A stretch of DNA of 64,000 bases from contig NZ_JAEMNW010000004.1 in NCBI RefSeq assembly GCF_016481275.1, positions 310,001 to 374,000 of the forward strand. Reading direction: 5' to 3'. Under the pieces are notes generated by a model that had not been told where the DNA came from, did no database searches, and saw only the letters and a program-made list of their open reading frames with translations. This document shows positions 18,107 to 27,551 of the stretch, one piece after another; the stretch's first letter is position 1, and every line of letters starts with the position of its first letter. The DNA is from Antrihabitans auranticaus (GTDB lineage: Bacteria > Actinomycetota > Actinomycetes > Mycobacteriales > Mycobacteriaceae). The position numbers and the translations under genes were made by a program.

Positions 18107-19603
18107 GTGACGCTTAACCCAGGTTCGACCTTCGCCGGATACCAAATCATTCGGCCGCTCGGCAAGGGCGGAATGGGCAGTGTGTATCTCGTCCAGCACC
18201 CACGTCTGCCGCGCTACGACGCGCTGAAGCTGCTCAGTAGTGAACTTTCGGGAGACGCCGAATTTCGCGCGCGCTTCGAACGCGAAGCCGAGAGCGCCGC
18301 GCGGATGCGTCATCCGAACATCGTTGCCGTCTACGACCGTGGCACCGAGGGTGATCAGCTCTGGATCGCCATGCAGTACGTCGAGGGTCGTGACGCCTCG
18401 GAGCTGATCAAGGCCGGGCCGCAGGTCATGACATCGACTCGGACCGTCGGGATTATCCGCGACGTCGCGAAGGCGCTCGATTATGCGCATCGTGGCGGAC
18501 TTCTGCACCGAGATGTGAAGCCGGCGAACATCCTCATAACGGCCAACGCCGACGAACCCAGTGGCGAGTCCGCGTTGATCACCGATTTCGGTATCGCCAA
18601 GCCGATGGAATCGTCGTCGAACCTGACCACGGCTGGATCGTTTCTCGCCACGCCGGACTACGCCTCGCCGGAGCAGCTGGCGGGAGCCCATATCGATCAT
18701 CGGTCCGACATCTACGCGCTCGGGTGCACGCTCTTCGAAATGCTCACCGGGACAAAGCCTTTCCAGCACAATTCGATGATCGCGATCATCAACGCGCACG
18801 TGAACGCGCCGCCGCCGAAAGCGTCGGAACGCAACCCTGGCCTGCCGCACGCCATCGACGCGGTGATCACTCGTGCCATGGCCAAGGATCCCGCGCAGCG
18901 CTACAACACGTGCCGCGAACTGGCGGACGACGCTGCCCGCGCGTTCAACTTGCCGACCACGTTGAGCGGCACGGCGGCCATTGCGCGCCCGCCCGCAAAA
19001 CGAAAGCCGATCTTGATCGGCGCAGCCGCGGCGGCAGTGGCGGCACTTGTGGCAATCGGAGTCGTGATCGCCGTCAATTCGGGTGGCGACGAAAAAGCCG
19101 GTGGGAAATCGACGACGTCGGTGACCACCACCGAGGATCTGCCGCCGGGGGACGTGGCCAAGGCGAACGACGACAGCTTCGCCGTCAGCATTCCGGAAGA
19201 CTGGGAGATCCAGGAAGAGGACGGCTACCTGCTGAAGCTGCAATCTGCGGTCTCGCGATCCAACGCCAACCTCCTGGTCAGCATCAATACCGAGGCGAAT
19301 CTACGCCAGTCGCTCGACCAGGCGACCGAAGACAACATCGCGCAGGTGAAGGAACTGGAAGGCGTGACCATCGATTCCGGTGGAGCCGAGGCAACGACCG
19401 TCGACGGCGAGGCAGCGCGCAGATTTACCTACACCGTCTCCGCCGCGGCAAACGACGGCATCGAGGCGCGTGGTCGCCAGCTCTACACCCGCCACGACGG
19501 AGTCGAATACATCGTGACCTTCACCGGTGACAGCCAGTCGTTCAACGGCGCTGTGGCGCAGTACGAAACGATTCTCGATTCGTGGAAGTGGTTGGAGCAG
19601 TAG
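18107..19603 (+). CDS. Transmembrane Ser/Thr protein kinase with extracytoplasmic domain
   Basis: PknB-type Hanks kinase of 498 residues. P-loop GKGGMGSVY at 19-27, lysine in ALKLL, catalytic LLHRDVKPANIL, and ITDFGIAKP are all present, so it should be active. A single helix (ILIGAAAAAVAALVAIGVVI, about 303-322) leads to a roughly 150-residue external domain beginning NDDSFAVSIPEDWE, which resembles LpqN/DcrB-type folds rather than PASTA repeats. This domain may sense an envelope ligand. It is convergent with the GH5-like gene with only 3 nt between stops. Confidence 0.92.
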   Translation: MTLNPGSTFAGYQIIRPLGKGGMGSVYLVQHPRLPRYDALKLLSSELSGDAEFRARFEREAESAARMRHPNIVAVYDRGTEGDQLWIAMQYVEGRDASELIKAGPQVMTSTRTVGIIRDVAKALDYAHRGGLLHRDVKPANILITANADEPSGESALITDFGIAKPMESSSNLTTAGSFLATPDYASPEQLAGAHIDHRSDIYALGCTLFEMLTGTKPFQHNSMIAIINAHVNAPPPKASERNPGLPHAIDAVITRAMAKDPAQRYNTCRELADDAARAFNLPTTLSGTAAIARPPAKRKPILIGAAAAAVAALVAIGVVIAVNSGGDEKAGGKSTTSVTTTEDLPPGDVAKANDDSFAVSIPEDWEIQEEDGYLLKLQSAVSRSNANLLVSINTEANLRQSLDQATEDNIAQVKELEGVTIDSGGAEATTVDGEAARRFTYTVSAAANDGIEARGRQLYTRHDGVEYIVTFTGDSQSFNGAVAQYETILDSWKWLEQ

Positions 19604-19606
19604 GAG

Positions 19607-20701
19607 CTACGACCGGTCCGCATGCCGGGCAACGACGGACCACAGCGGATCGTCGTATCCGACGTCGTAGGTGCAGGCCTGGGTCCGCGGGTCGGGGACG
19701 AATGACCAGACCAGAGCACCGGCGGCCCCGGCTGCGCGCTGGCCATCGAGCTTCGCGTCGATGTTGGCTGCACGGGCGTCGACCGACTCGCACGATCCGG
19801 CGAGTTCGCCGACCTCGCCGACAAGCAGGGGCTTACCCAGCTCGGCTGCCTGACGCAGTCTTTGGCCCAATCCGTTCCACTCGTCGCCGGGCAGCGCGAC
19901 CGTATCGGCACCGTAGTCGTGATACTGCAGCACGTCTACGAACGGGGAAGCGCCGACTGTTCGATACTCGTCGCCCTGTGCACCGCACTGACCGCCGCCC
20001 GCCAGTCCGGCCGTTATGAGGGTGCGAGGGTCGTGCCGGCGCAGTTCGGCACCGGCGGTATCGAAGAACGCGCGGAGGACGGTTGCCGCGTCCGCTGTGC
20101 AATCCCGCAGGGACCACGAACACGCCGCGTCTGCGCACGTGCTCGTTTCGGGCTCGCCGACCAGTTCCCATGCAGCGAGTGCGTGCGAATCCTTCCAGCG
20201 ATCCGCCGCGGCCGTCATCCAGTCGCGAAAGCTGAGCGTGAAGGGTGCCGCGGCCTCGTGCCAGCCGTCGACATACCACTGCCGTTCCTTGAACCTGTTG
20301 CCGTCGCACGAGCCGTCTTGTGGTGAGAGAACTGGAATCAGTAGTTGGTCGTGCCTTTCGGCTGCCGCGAACACTGCGTCGATCGGCGCGAAATTCAGTT
20401 CACCGGTGACGCGATTTGTTGCCAGTGCCTGAAACGCATCGAACCGGACGAGTGAACGACGCGGCAACGCGGCGAAAAACCGGTCCAGATCGACGGCCGC
20501 ACCACAGCCGGAATTGATGTTCCAGTCGGTCGCAAGTTGATATGCGTTGAATCCGTACGGCTCCCAGCGTTGCCCGTCGAGCAGTATGCCACCGCTGCCG
20601 ACCGTGACGCGTCCACTCGCTTCCTGTGCGCTGCTGTTCCCGCCGCACCCGGCGACCGATGCGGCAACGATGCCGAGCGCGAGCATCAGTCGACCGATCA
20701 T
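19607..20701 (-). CDS. GH5-like glycosidase lipoprotein
   Basis: A 364-residue lipoprotein. MIGRLMLALGIVAASVAGC is a lipoprotein signal with the lipobox VAGC. The mature part looks like a glycoside hydrolase family 5 TIM barrel: YGFNAYQLATDW early, DQLLIPVLS, AAWELVGEPET (acid/base Glu in a modified NEP motif) and KPLLVGEVGELAG (nucleophile Glu). ATG 20701 is preceded by GAGGG. It is divergent from the BcsB-like gene, and bacterial cellulose clusters often include such a hydrolase, so its substrate may be the glycan made next door. Confidence 0.78.
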   Translation of the reverse strand: MIGRLMLALGIVAASVAGCGGNSSAQEASGRVTVGSGGILLDGQRWEPYGFNAYQLATDWNINSGCGAAVDLDRFFAALPRRSLVRFDAFQALATNRVTGELNFAPIDAVFAAAERHDQLLIPVLSPQDGSCDGNRFKERQWYVDGWHEAAAPFTLSFRDWMTAAADRWKDSHALAAWELVGEPETSTCADAACSWSLRDCTADAATVLRAFFDTAGAELRRHDPRTLITAGLAGGGQCGAQGDEYRTVGASPFVDVLQYHDYGADTVALPGDEWNGLGQRLRQAAELGKPLLVGEVGELAGSCESVDARAANIDAKLDGQRAAGAAGALVWSFVPDPRTQACTYDVGYDDPLWSVVARHADRS

Positions 20702-20905
20702 GCCCTCACGATAGCTAGTGCCGGATGCCAGTCGACTAGGGCCGAAGGATAGTTGTGCCACGAATTCTTTCGCGTGCCGGTTCCGAGCTCGGGACGGATT
20801 TGCCTGATTGTCGAGAACATTCCGGTGTAACGCAGCACACTGAGAATCGATCATTTCTACGCAGCACGCCGCTGTCGGCGTGAGAGTGGCAACGAAACGG
20901 AATCC

Positions 20906-22870
20906 ATGACGAATATCCGAGGCGTTCGCGCCATTCTGTTGGAGATCGTTGTTGTGGCGCTGTGCGCTCTGCCGATTCCCGTCGCATTCGCGCCGCTTGC
21001 GCCTGCCGACGACGAATCGCCGTTCGACCTCAATTCGATCGATCTGGGGCTCGGCCCGACAACGTCGATCAGTGCCGCGGACGGACGGACCACCCTCACG
21101 CTACCGATTCCGGACGGCACCCGCGCAACGGTTTTCAGTGCGAATGCTGTTGTTCCCGCGGGTGTTTGGCGTGGCTGGCTCGACGTGTCGGTAGGCGACG
21201 CTCTGTTGGCGCGTATCGATGTGCCCGAGGGTTCCACGACCGTCCCGGTGACCGTTCCGCTCGATTCGGCGGTGCCGCAACCTCCGGACAACCTCATCGT
21301 GCTCACGATCAAATCGACGATGCTGCCGCTTGATCGATATTGCTTCCTCTTTCCCCTCGATGCGCAGTTGATTCTCCGCGATCAGGTTGTTAGTTACCTC
21401 GGCCCCCCGGCATTGCCCACAACGATCGCGGACTTTCTGCCACCGGTACTGGAGCAGTTCACCGTATTCATTTCCGACCAGCCGACAGAGGAACAGTCCG
21501 AAGCAGCAATTTCACTCGCGGGGGCGATAGTCCAGCACTACGGTGCACAACCGGTTCGAATCGTGCTCCGGCCCGACCGCGAACTGTCGAGCGCCCCGCC
21601 GGATGGGCCGTTCGACCGGTCCGCGGCAATTCGCGCCAATTCCGACGGGAATACCGAACTGATCTATCCCGAGGAGCCCGCACCGCCGCGGCTGTACATC
21701 ACGGGGACCGGTCCCGCACTTCTCGACCAAGTCAGGATGGTGACGAGTAATCTTGCCGCGCTCGCGATCTCGACCAATGCGAGCGCAGGTACCAGCACCC
21801 CGCGCCCGATCCTGACCGCGGACTCGATGACGTTGACCGATCTCGGCGTTCGTGGCCCGAGTTCGACCGGAATCACGCAGGTCACCGTGACTGTTCCCCT
21901 CGATCAGACACGCCTCGGCCGGGCAGCTCGCAGCGTACGAGTGCATCTCATCGGTTCGTACACGCCGCTGACCACCGACGTCGGCGGGTCGCTGTCGGTA
22001 TCGGTCGGCGGCCGGGCGATTGCGACCTGGCCCGCGGAAACCGACGGCGTTCTCGATCGGTGGATCGACGTACCGGCGTCGGTGCTGGGGCGCGTGACCA
22101 ATCTCGACGTCGCGTTCCGTGCGGGGTCCGATCTCGGCTGCGGTAACGGTCCTACGGTGTCGCTCGGTATCGACTCGTCGACGGTCGTCACGTCATCGGC
22201 ACTGGGCTCGCCCTCTCCGCCCGGGTTCGAGTCGCTGCCACAGTCATTACTTCCGCAGGTGCCGATCGCACTGACCGAGCAGAACTTCCCGAACACTGCC
22301 CGTGCCGTTGCCATCGTCGCCGGGTTGCAGCGCATGTCGACCGGTCCGTTGGCGCCTGAGCTGGTTTCCGCGTCGGATCTCGTCGATGGCGACGCGTCCG
22401 GAATTCTGGTCGCTCCGGATGGCAACGTGCCGGACTCGGTCGAACTCCCGCTCCGGACGACCGAGGGGAGCACTCTCACTTTCACCGACCCGCACGTCGA
22501 GTTCGAGCAGGCGATCACGCTCGGAAGCGAACTGCGCTACGGCACGTTGCAAGTCGCCTACGACCAGCAGTCGAACCGGACTCTGTTGGTAGCCATGTCG
22601 GCGAACGCCCCCGAGGAACTCGATCGCGCGCTGGGCTGGCTCAGTGCCGACACACAGCGCTGGTACGCGTTGAAGGGCGAAGTGCTGTTCGTCGCGCCCG
22701 GCCGTGAACCTGTCACTTTGACGTCGCCACTGGCAGACAATCCGGCATCGGCGACCGCGCTGGATCCTGGCAGGGTGTCGGTCGGCAAAGTCCTGCTTGC
22801 GAGCGTCGTGCTGCTCGTCGTCGTTGTCGGCGGGTACCTCCTGTTGCGCCGTCGTCGAGCGAGCGCCTAG
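20906..22870 (+). CDS. BcsB-like periplasmic/membrane subunit of a polysaccharide synthase
   Basis: A 654-residue exported protein anchored at its C-terminus. A signal peptide (ILLEIVVVALCALPIPVAFA, about 10-30) is followed by repeated beta-sandwich and flavodoxin-like regions as in BcsB, with LDRYCFLFPLDAQLILRD, PRLYITGTGP and AFRAGSDLGCGNGPT. One helix (VLLASVVLLVVVVGGYLLL) and an RRRR stop-transfer tail close it. BcsB guides nascent glucan from BcsA across the membrane. The BcsA-like gene lies two genes downstream. Family assignment rests on architecture and context. Confidence 0.72.
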   Translation: MTNIRGVRAILLEIVVVALCALPIPVAFAPLAPADDESPFDLNSIDLGLGPTTSISAADGRTTLTLPIPDGTRATVFSANAVVPAGVWRGWLDVSVGDALLARIDVPEGSTTVPVTVPLDSAVPQPPDNLIVLTIKSTMLPLDRYCFLFPLDAQLILRDQVVSYLGPPALPTTIADFLPPVLEQFTVFISDQPTEEQSEAAISLAGAIVQHYGAQPVRIVLRPDRELSSAPPDGPFDRSAAIRANSDGNTELIYPEEPAPPRLYITGTGPALLDQVRMVTSNLAALAISTNASAGTSTPRPILTADSMTLTDLGVRGPSSTGITQVTVTVPLDQTRLGRAARSVRVHLIGSYTPLTTDVGGSLSVSVGGRAIATWPAETDGVLDRWIDVPASVLGRVTNLDVAFRAGSDLGCGNGPTVSLGIDSSTVVTSSALGSPSPPGFESLPQSLLPQVPIALTEQNFPNTARAVAIVAGLQRMSTGPLAPELVSASDLVDGDASGILVAPDGNVPDSVELPLRTTEGSTLTFTDPHVEFEQAITLGSELRYGTLQVAYDQQSNRTLLVAMSANAPEELDRALGWLSADTQRWYALKGEVLFVAPGREPVTLTSPLADNPASATALDPGRVSVGKVLLASVVLLVVVVGGYLLLRRRRASA

Positions 22871-22878
22871 GCGGAAAG

Positions 22879-24396
22879 GTGAGCACGACGACAGCCACGG
22901 TCGATCGACCGGACGAAGCTTCCGCAGTTCGCCGGGTGATCGAACATGCTGTGCTCGCGTTGACCATGCGCTGGCTGTTTCTGCTGGTGTGCGTCATGAT
23001 CGCATTTCTGCACACGTGGGAACGGGTCGTCGACGAGGCGGCGGCGGGCACGGTCATCGGCTATATTTTCGTGCTACCGCTACTCGCGGGCATTGCCGCA
23101 CAGGGCATTGCGCGCCGCCGCAGCGGTGAACTGCCGATTCACGATCGGCAGATCGACACCATCGTCGGTGGACTCGGGCTGATCGTCACGATCGCCATCG
23201 AGGGCTTGTGGTTACGGCGGTACGAAGACCAGTACTCGCTGTTTCACCTGGATATCCTTGCGGCGCTGGTGTTTTCGGCGAGCGGTGCCATACTGCTGTT
23301 CGGCCTGCGCCCGGTCGCTCGGTTCTGGTCGGTGTGGCTCTTGCTGCTCGCGTTGAATCCGTTGGTCTACCGGATGGTGGCAATCGAGATGGGCGGCAGC
23401 CGATTCGACTACGGCCTGGTGCTCGTGTTGCTTGCCGGTGTGGCCGGCGGGATCGCGGTCGCGCGTACAAAACGGCGGGCCGTTTGGGGATTCGTGTGCA
23501 CAGTGGTGATCGGTGTCGGATGTCTGTGGCTGTTGCAGGCGTTCTGGCCGAATGCTCATGTTCTCGTCGTTCAGTTGGTACCGAGCGTGACGGCAGCCAT
23601 TGCGACGGGCACCGCGTTCTTCCTGTTCAGGCGGCGTGGTGAGGCGAAGAGCCCGTTAGGACGCACGGTACTTCCGACGACCGCTCGAACGGTCGTCCGA
23701 TCAGGACTTGCGCTGGCGTGCGCCACCGTCGTGCTGTTCTTCCTGCCGTTGCCGCCGGTTGTTCCCGAGGTGACGACGAAGGGACCGCCGGGCTCCGCGG
23801 CCGAGCCGCTCAGCGCGCCTTCGGGGTGGGAACAGGTGGGGATCGAGGACTACGAGTGGGTGCGGTCGTTCTTCGGCAGAGATGCGACGCTCGTCCGGCA
23901 GACGGTGCTCGCCGATACGGGGAATCCGGACTGGGATGCGCGGGCACGCCCGCGTCGGCTTGTTGTCGACACGCTGACGACCACCAACGCCGCCACGCTC
24001 GGGCTGTACCCCGAGGCGACCCTCTACCGACTGGCTAACACTCGGACCAGTCGAACGTTGGAGCTGCGGTTGGGGCACGGCGTGACGGGTTCGCTCTACA
24101 CGTCCGTCAACGACGATCTGCTTCTGACGTGGACGAAGTTGGTGTTCACGTGGGTCCGTGACGACGCGACGCAGCGGGTGACGGTGATCAGCGTGGACAA
24201 TCACGAGCCGGACGCTCAATTCCCTGTTGCGGCACCGTCGATGGCGTCGAACCTCGGCACCAGCATCGGAGTCTTCTTGCGGGGCAACCACATCGCGTCC
24301 AACGAGAATCCGGACTACAAGGATCTCGCTCTGCTGACCGACTTCGGCACGCGGCTGGTTTCGGCACAGTTTCTGCGGGCGGGATACGCATCGTGA
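22879..24396 (+). CDS. Multi-pass membrane protein of the polysaccharide-synthase-like cluster
   Basis: A 505-residue protein I cannot name firmly. About nine membrane helices fill residues 28-290, then a 215-residue extracytoplasmic domain starts SGWEQVGIEDYEWVRSFFG. The layout recalls exosortase fused to an EpsI-like domain, but the catalytic Cys, Arg and His of exosortases are not evident, so I do not claim that activity. GTG 22879 is 8 nt after the bcsB-like stop, and its end overlaps the GT2 gene by 4 nt. It may be a channel or accessory factor of glycan export. Confidence 0.7.
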   Translation: MSTTTATVDRPDEASAVRRVIEHAVLALTMRWLFLLVCVMIAFLHTWERVVDEAAAGTVIGYIFVLPLLAGIAAQGIARRRSGELPIHDRQIDTIVGGLGLIVTIAIEGLWLRRYEDQYSLFHLDILAALVFSASGAILLFGLRPVARFWSVWLLLLALNPLVYRMVAIEMGGSRFDYGLVLVLLAGVAGGIAVARTKRRAVWGFVCTVVIGVGCLWLLQAFWPNAHVLVVQLVPSVTAAIATGTAFFLFRRRGEAKSPLGRTVLPTTARTVVRSGLALACATVVLFFLPLPPVVPEVTTKGPPGSAAEPLSAPSGWEQVGIEDYEWVRSFFGRDATLVRQTVLADTGNPDWDARARPRRLVVDTLTTTNAATLGLYPEATLYRLANTRTSRTLELRLGHGVTGSLYTSVNDDLLLTWTKLVFTWVRDDATQRVTVISVDNHEPDAQFPVAAPSMASNLGTSIGVFLRGNHIASNENPDYKDLALLTDFGTRLVSAQFLRAGYAS

Positions 24397-25877
24397 CGGC
24401 CGATCGTCCGCAACCGCCGAAGGTGGGTAGCGAGACTTCCGAGTTCCGTGAGATGGCGCTCGACGACGCGATCAACGGACTTGCGCGGCGGGACCCGTTG
24501 GCCTCCGCGGCAATCGCTTTCGTGCCATGGCAGAAGTACACCCTGATCTTCGCGCTGGTGGCGTATCTCGCGTGCTTCGTCGTCTGGTCGAAGCCCACGC
24601 TCATCGCGTTCAGCGTCCTGTGCACGGTCCTGTATCTCGCGATGATGATCGACCGGGTGCTCATCTTCACGCGCGGACTCGATGCATCGGCGATCATCAC
24701 GATCAGTGACGAACGGGCCCTTGCTGTTCCGGATCAGGAACTGCCGCTCTACACGATCTTGGTGCCGGCGTACAACGAGCCCGAAGTCGTCGGCGACCTC
24801 ATCGCCGCGATGACGGCGCTGAACTATCCGCACGATCGACTGCAGGTCCTGCTGTTGCTCGAGGAAGACGACGACGTCACTATCGAAGCGGCCCGCCGGT
24901 CGGGCGTCAGCGATGTGGTCGACGTCGTTCTCGTTCCCGCGGGCGAACCGCGCACCAAACCGAAAGCCTGCAACTACGGATTGCATTTCGCCACTGGAAC
25001 GATCGTGACGATCTTCGACGCCGAGGATCTACCCGAACCGCTGCAGCTGCGGCGCGTGGTTGCGGCGTTTGCTCAGGTACCCGAGACGGTCGCGTGCGTC
25101 CAAGCCAAGCTCGCGTTCCACAACGGCTCCCAGAATCTGCTGACAGGGTGGTTCACTGCGGACTACGCGCTGTGGTTCGGCTATCTGCTGCCCGGCTTGA
25201 TGAAGAGCAACGCGCCGATTCCGCTCGGCGGCACATCGAATCACTTGCGGCGCGACGTCATCGACGAGATCGGTGCGTGGGACGGTTTCAACGTGACCGA
25301 AGACGCCGACCTCGGTGTCCGGATTGCCTCGGCCGGCTACTCGACGGCGGTACTGGATTCGACGACGCTCGAAGAGGCGAACAGCGATCCGATCAACTGG
25401 ATCCGGCAGCGCTCGCGTTGGTACAAGGGGTATCTCCAGACCTGGCTCGTCCACATGCGGCGACCGGTGCGGACCTACCGAGCGCTCGGTGCGGTTGGGA
25501 TCTACAGGTTCACGTTGTTGCTTGCGGGCACCCCGATCTCGGCCTGCCTCAACATGATCTTCTGGTTTACGACGGTCACCTGGTTGCTCGGGCAGCCGCC
25601 CCTGGTCGCGGAGCTTTTCCCGACCTACATCTATTACTTCGCGCTGATTTCGATGATCATCGGAAACATCGCCACCATCTACATGTACCTGGTTGCGTGC
25701 CGTGAAAGTGACAACGCGCACCTGCTGGTGCCGTGCCTCACGATGCCGCTGTACTGGCTGATGATGAGTGTTGCGGCGCTCAAAGGGTGCTGGCAGTTGA
25801 TCCGCAATCCGTCGTACTGGGAGAAGACTTTTCACGGGCTTTCCGCACCCTCGGAAACCACCGAGGTCGGGACATGA
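24393..25877 (+). CDS. BcsA-like family 2 processive glycosyltransferase (no PilZ)
   Basis: Membrane GT2 of 494 residues. Two helices (about 50-90) precede the catalytic domain with VPAYNEPEVV, DAEDLPEP (DxD-like), QAKLAFHNGSQNLLTGWF, TEDADLGVRIA (base) and QRSRWYKGYLQTW, the Q-x-x-R-W motif of processive synthases. Three or four C-terminal helices follow. Unlike BcsA it stops there, with no PilZ domain, so direct cyclic-di-GMP control is unlikely. GTG start overlaps the preceding stop by 4 nt and its own end overlaps the next gene by 4 nt, so translation is coupled. Confidence 0.85.
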   Translation: MTADRPQPPKVGSETSEFREMALDDAINGLARRDPLASAAIAFVPWQKYTLIFALVAYLACFVVWSKPTLIAFSVLCTVLYLAMMIDRVLIFTRGLDASAIITISDERALAVPDQELPLYTILVPAYNEPEVVGDLIAAMTALNYPHDRLQVLLLLEEDDDVTIEAARRSGVSDVVDVVLVPAGEPRTKPKACNYGLHFATGTIVTIFDAEDLPEPLQLRRVVAAFAQVPETVACVQAKLAFHNGSQNLLTGWFTADYALWFGYLLPGLMKSNAPIPLGGTSNHLRRDVIDEIGAWDGFNVTEDADLGVRIASAGYSTAVLDSTTLEEANSDPINWIRQRSRWYKGYLQTWLVHMRRPVRTYRALGAVGIYRFTLLLAGTPISACLNMIFWFTTVTWLLGQPPLVAELFPTYIYYFALISMIIGNIATIYMYLVACRESDNAHLLVPCLTMPLYWLMMSVAALKGCWQLIRNPSYWEKTFHGLSAPSETTEVGT

Positions 25878-27526
25878 ACCGCGGGCCCGTGTTCGTCTTC
25901 GGCTCGGCCTTTGCCGCCTACCTTGCCTTCGGGCTGACGCTCAGCGTTCGTTTCGGGTTCATGATGGGCGATGCGCTGAGCCGGACCTCGGCGGCACAGG
26001 CTGTCCTCTTCAGCCGCGATCCGCACGTCGGCGCAATAGGTTTCATCTTCACGCCGCTGACCGCGTTACTGCAGTTGCCGATTGTCGCGTTCTCCCAGTG
26101 GTGGCCGACGCTGACCCGCTACAACATCACCGGAATCACCGTGTCCGCGGTCTTCATGGCCGGGGCGGTCGTGATGGTGCACGGCATCTGTCGCGACCGC
26201 GGTTGCGGTGCCATCCAATCAGGTTGCCTCACAGCTCTGTTCGCGCTGAACCCGATAATCGCGAGTTATGGCGCCAACGGGATGAGCGAAGCAGTCTTTC
26301 TGTTCTTCATCTGCTGGGCGGTACGCAGGCTCATCCGGTGGTGTCATTCCGACGATGTCCACGATCTGTTGCTCGCCGGTCTTGCGCTCGCCTTCGGCTA
26401 TTTGACGCGCTACGACGCCGTCGCCGCCATCGCCGCAGCCGCCTTTCTGGTTGTCGTCGTGACCCTTTCGCGAAACGGCTGGGGACACGCGCCCACGTTG
26501 GTCCGGCGCGCGATCCTCGATGCGGTCCTCGTGGCAGCGCCCGGGACGGCAGCTTTCATCGTGTGGTCGGCGACGAGTTGGCTGATCACCGGTCAGGCGC
26601 TCGCGCAGTTCTCCTCGGCATACGGAAATTCGGCGATTCTCGAGCAGTCAGGCGGTGGACCGACGGGTGGGCGCTTGGCGAACCTCGTGTTTGCCCTCAA
26701 CGAAATATTCGTGCTTGCACCGGCACTCGTGATCATGCTTGGTGTCGTCGGCGTGTTGGCCTGGCGACGCAGGGATCTGGAGTTCGTCGTCGCGCCGTTG
26801 CTGTTCGGTTCGGTGCTGGCGTTCCAGGCGGCGAGTTATGCGCTGGGAACAACATTCGGCTTCATGCGCTTTTACATCTGTGCCGTGCCCCTGCTGATCG
26901 TCCTCGCCGCACAACTGACGCCCGCACGTGAAGGCGCGTTCCATGCCAAGCGTCCCGGCGCGTTCATCCGCGACCCGCGACCTGCCCCGCGACACACACG
27001 GGCGCTTGCGTTCGCCGGTGTTGCGGCGGTTGTCGTCGGCATCCCGATCACTGCCTACGGGGTACTGGAACCGCGATTGGCCCCGCAGCAGTACGCGCTC
27101 GGATATCTTCTCGACGACTCCCCATCAGCCACTCCGAGTGCCACCATCGCGAAGCGAATCATCGCGTCCTTCGGAACCGAGCGCAGGCTCGCAGAGTATC
27201 TCGACGCCAAGGAACTGCCGCCCGGGTCGATCCTCACCGACACGGTGTACGGCTTTGCGGTCATCGCCGCGTCGAGCCGTCCCGAGCAGTTCGTGGTGCC
27301 GTCGGACGAAGACTTCACAGAGGTTCTGAACGACCCTGGCGGCTACGGCGTTCGATACATCTTGACCGTTCCCAACCGCGGTCGCGGCGAATCCGATGCG
27401 GTCAACCGCCGATACCCGACGATCTGGGAGAACGGAGCGGGCGTGGGAACGCTGTCCATCGAAGTGCCCAACGATGGTGCGGATCAACCGGTCTGGCGAG
27501 TATTCGAAGTACTCGGCAGGCGTTGA
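25874..27526 (+). CDS. GT-C/GT39-like membrane glycosyltransferase
   Basis: A 550-residue multi-spanning protein with about ten helices. The first external loop has FMMGDALSRTSAAQAVLFSR, an Asp-containing motif typical of GT-C enzymes that use polyprenyl-linked sugars, followed by FTPLTALLQLPIVAFSQ. LRYDA-like motifs occur as GYLTRYDAVAA. The C-terminal 120 residues form an external domain. ATG 25874 overlaps the GT2 stop (ATGA). It may decorate or prime the polymer made by the BcsA-like enzyme; substrate unknown. Confidence 0.75.
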   Translation: MNRGPVFVFGSAFAAYLAFGLTLSVRFGFMMGDALSRTSAAQAVLFSRDPHVGAIGFIFTPLTALLQLPIVAFSQWWPTLTRYNITGITVSAVFMAGAVVMVHGICRDRGCGAIQSGCLTALFALNPIIASYGANGMSEAVFLFFICWAVRRLIRWCHSDDVHDLLLAGLALAFGYLTRYDAVAAIAAAAFLVVVVTLSRNGWGHAPTLVRRAILDAVLVAAPGTAAFIVWSATSWLITGQALAQFSSAYGNSAILEQSGGGPTGGRLANLVFALNEIFVLAPALVIMLGVVGVLAWRRRDLEFVVAPLLFGSVLAFQAASYALGTTFGFMRFYICAVPLLIVLAAQLTPAREGAFHAKRPGAFIRDPRPAPRHTRALAFAGVAAVVVGIPITAYGVLEPRLAPQQYALGYLLDDSPSATPSATIAKRIIASFGTERRLAEYLDAKELPPGSILTDTVYGFAVIAASSRPEQFVVPSDEDFTEVLNDPGGYGVRYILTVPNRGRGESDAVNRRYPTIWENGAGVGTLSIEVPNDGADQPVWRVFEVLGRR

Positions 27527-27551
27527 GCGACGGACACGAGAGGACTGGCAG

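Noticed and set aside
22879-24396. Firm exosortase call
   Set aside because: Topology is suggestive, but the catalytic Cys and conserved Arg/His segments could not be found by eye.
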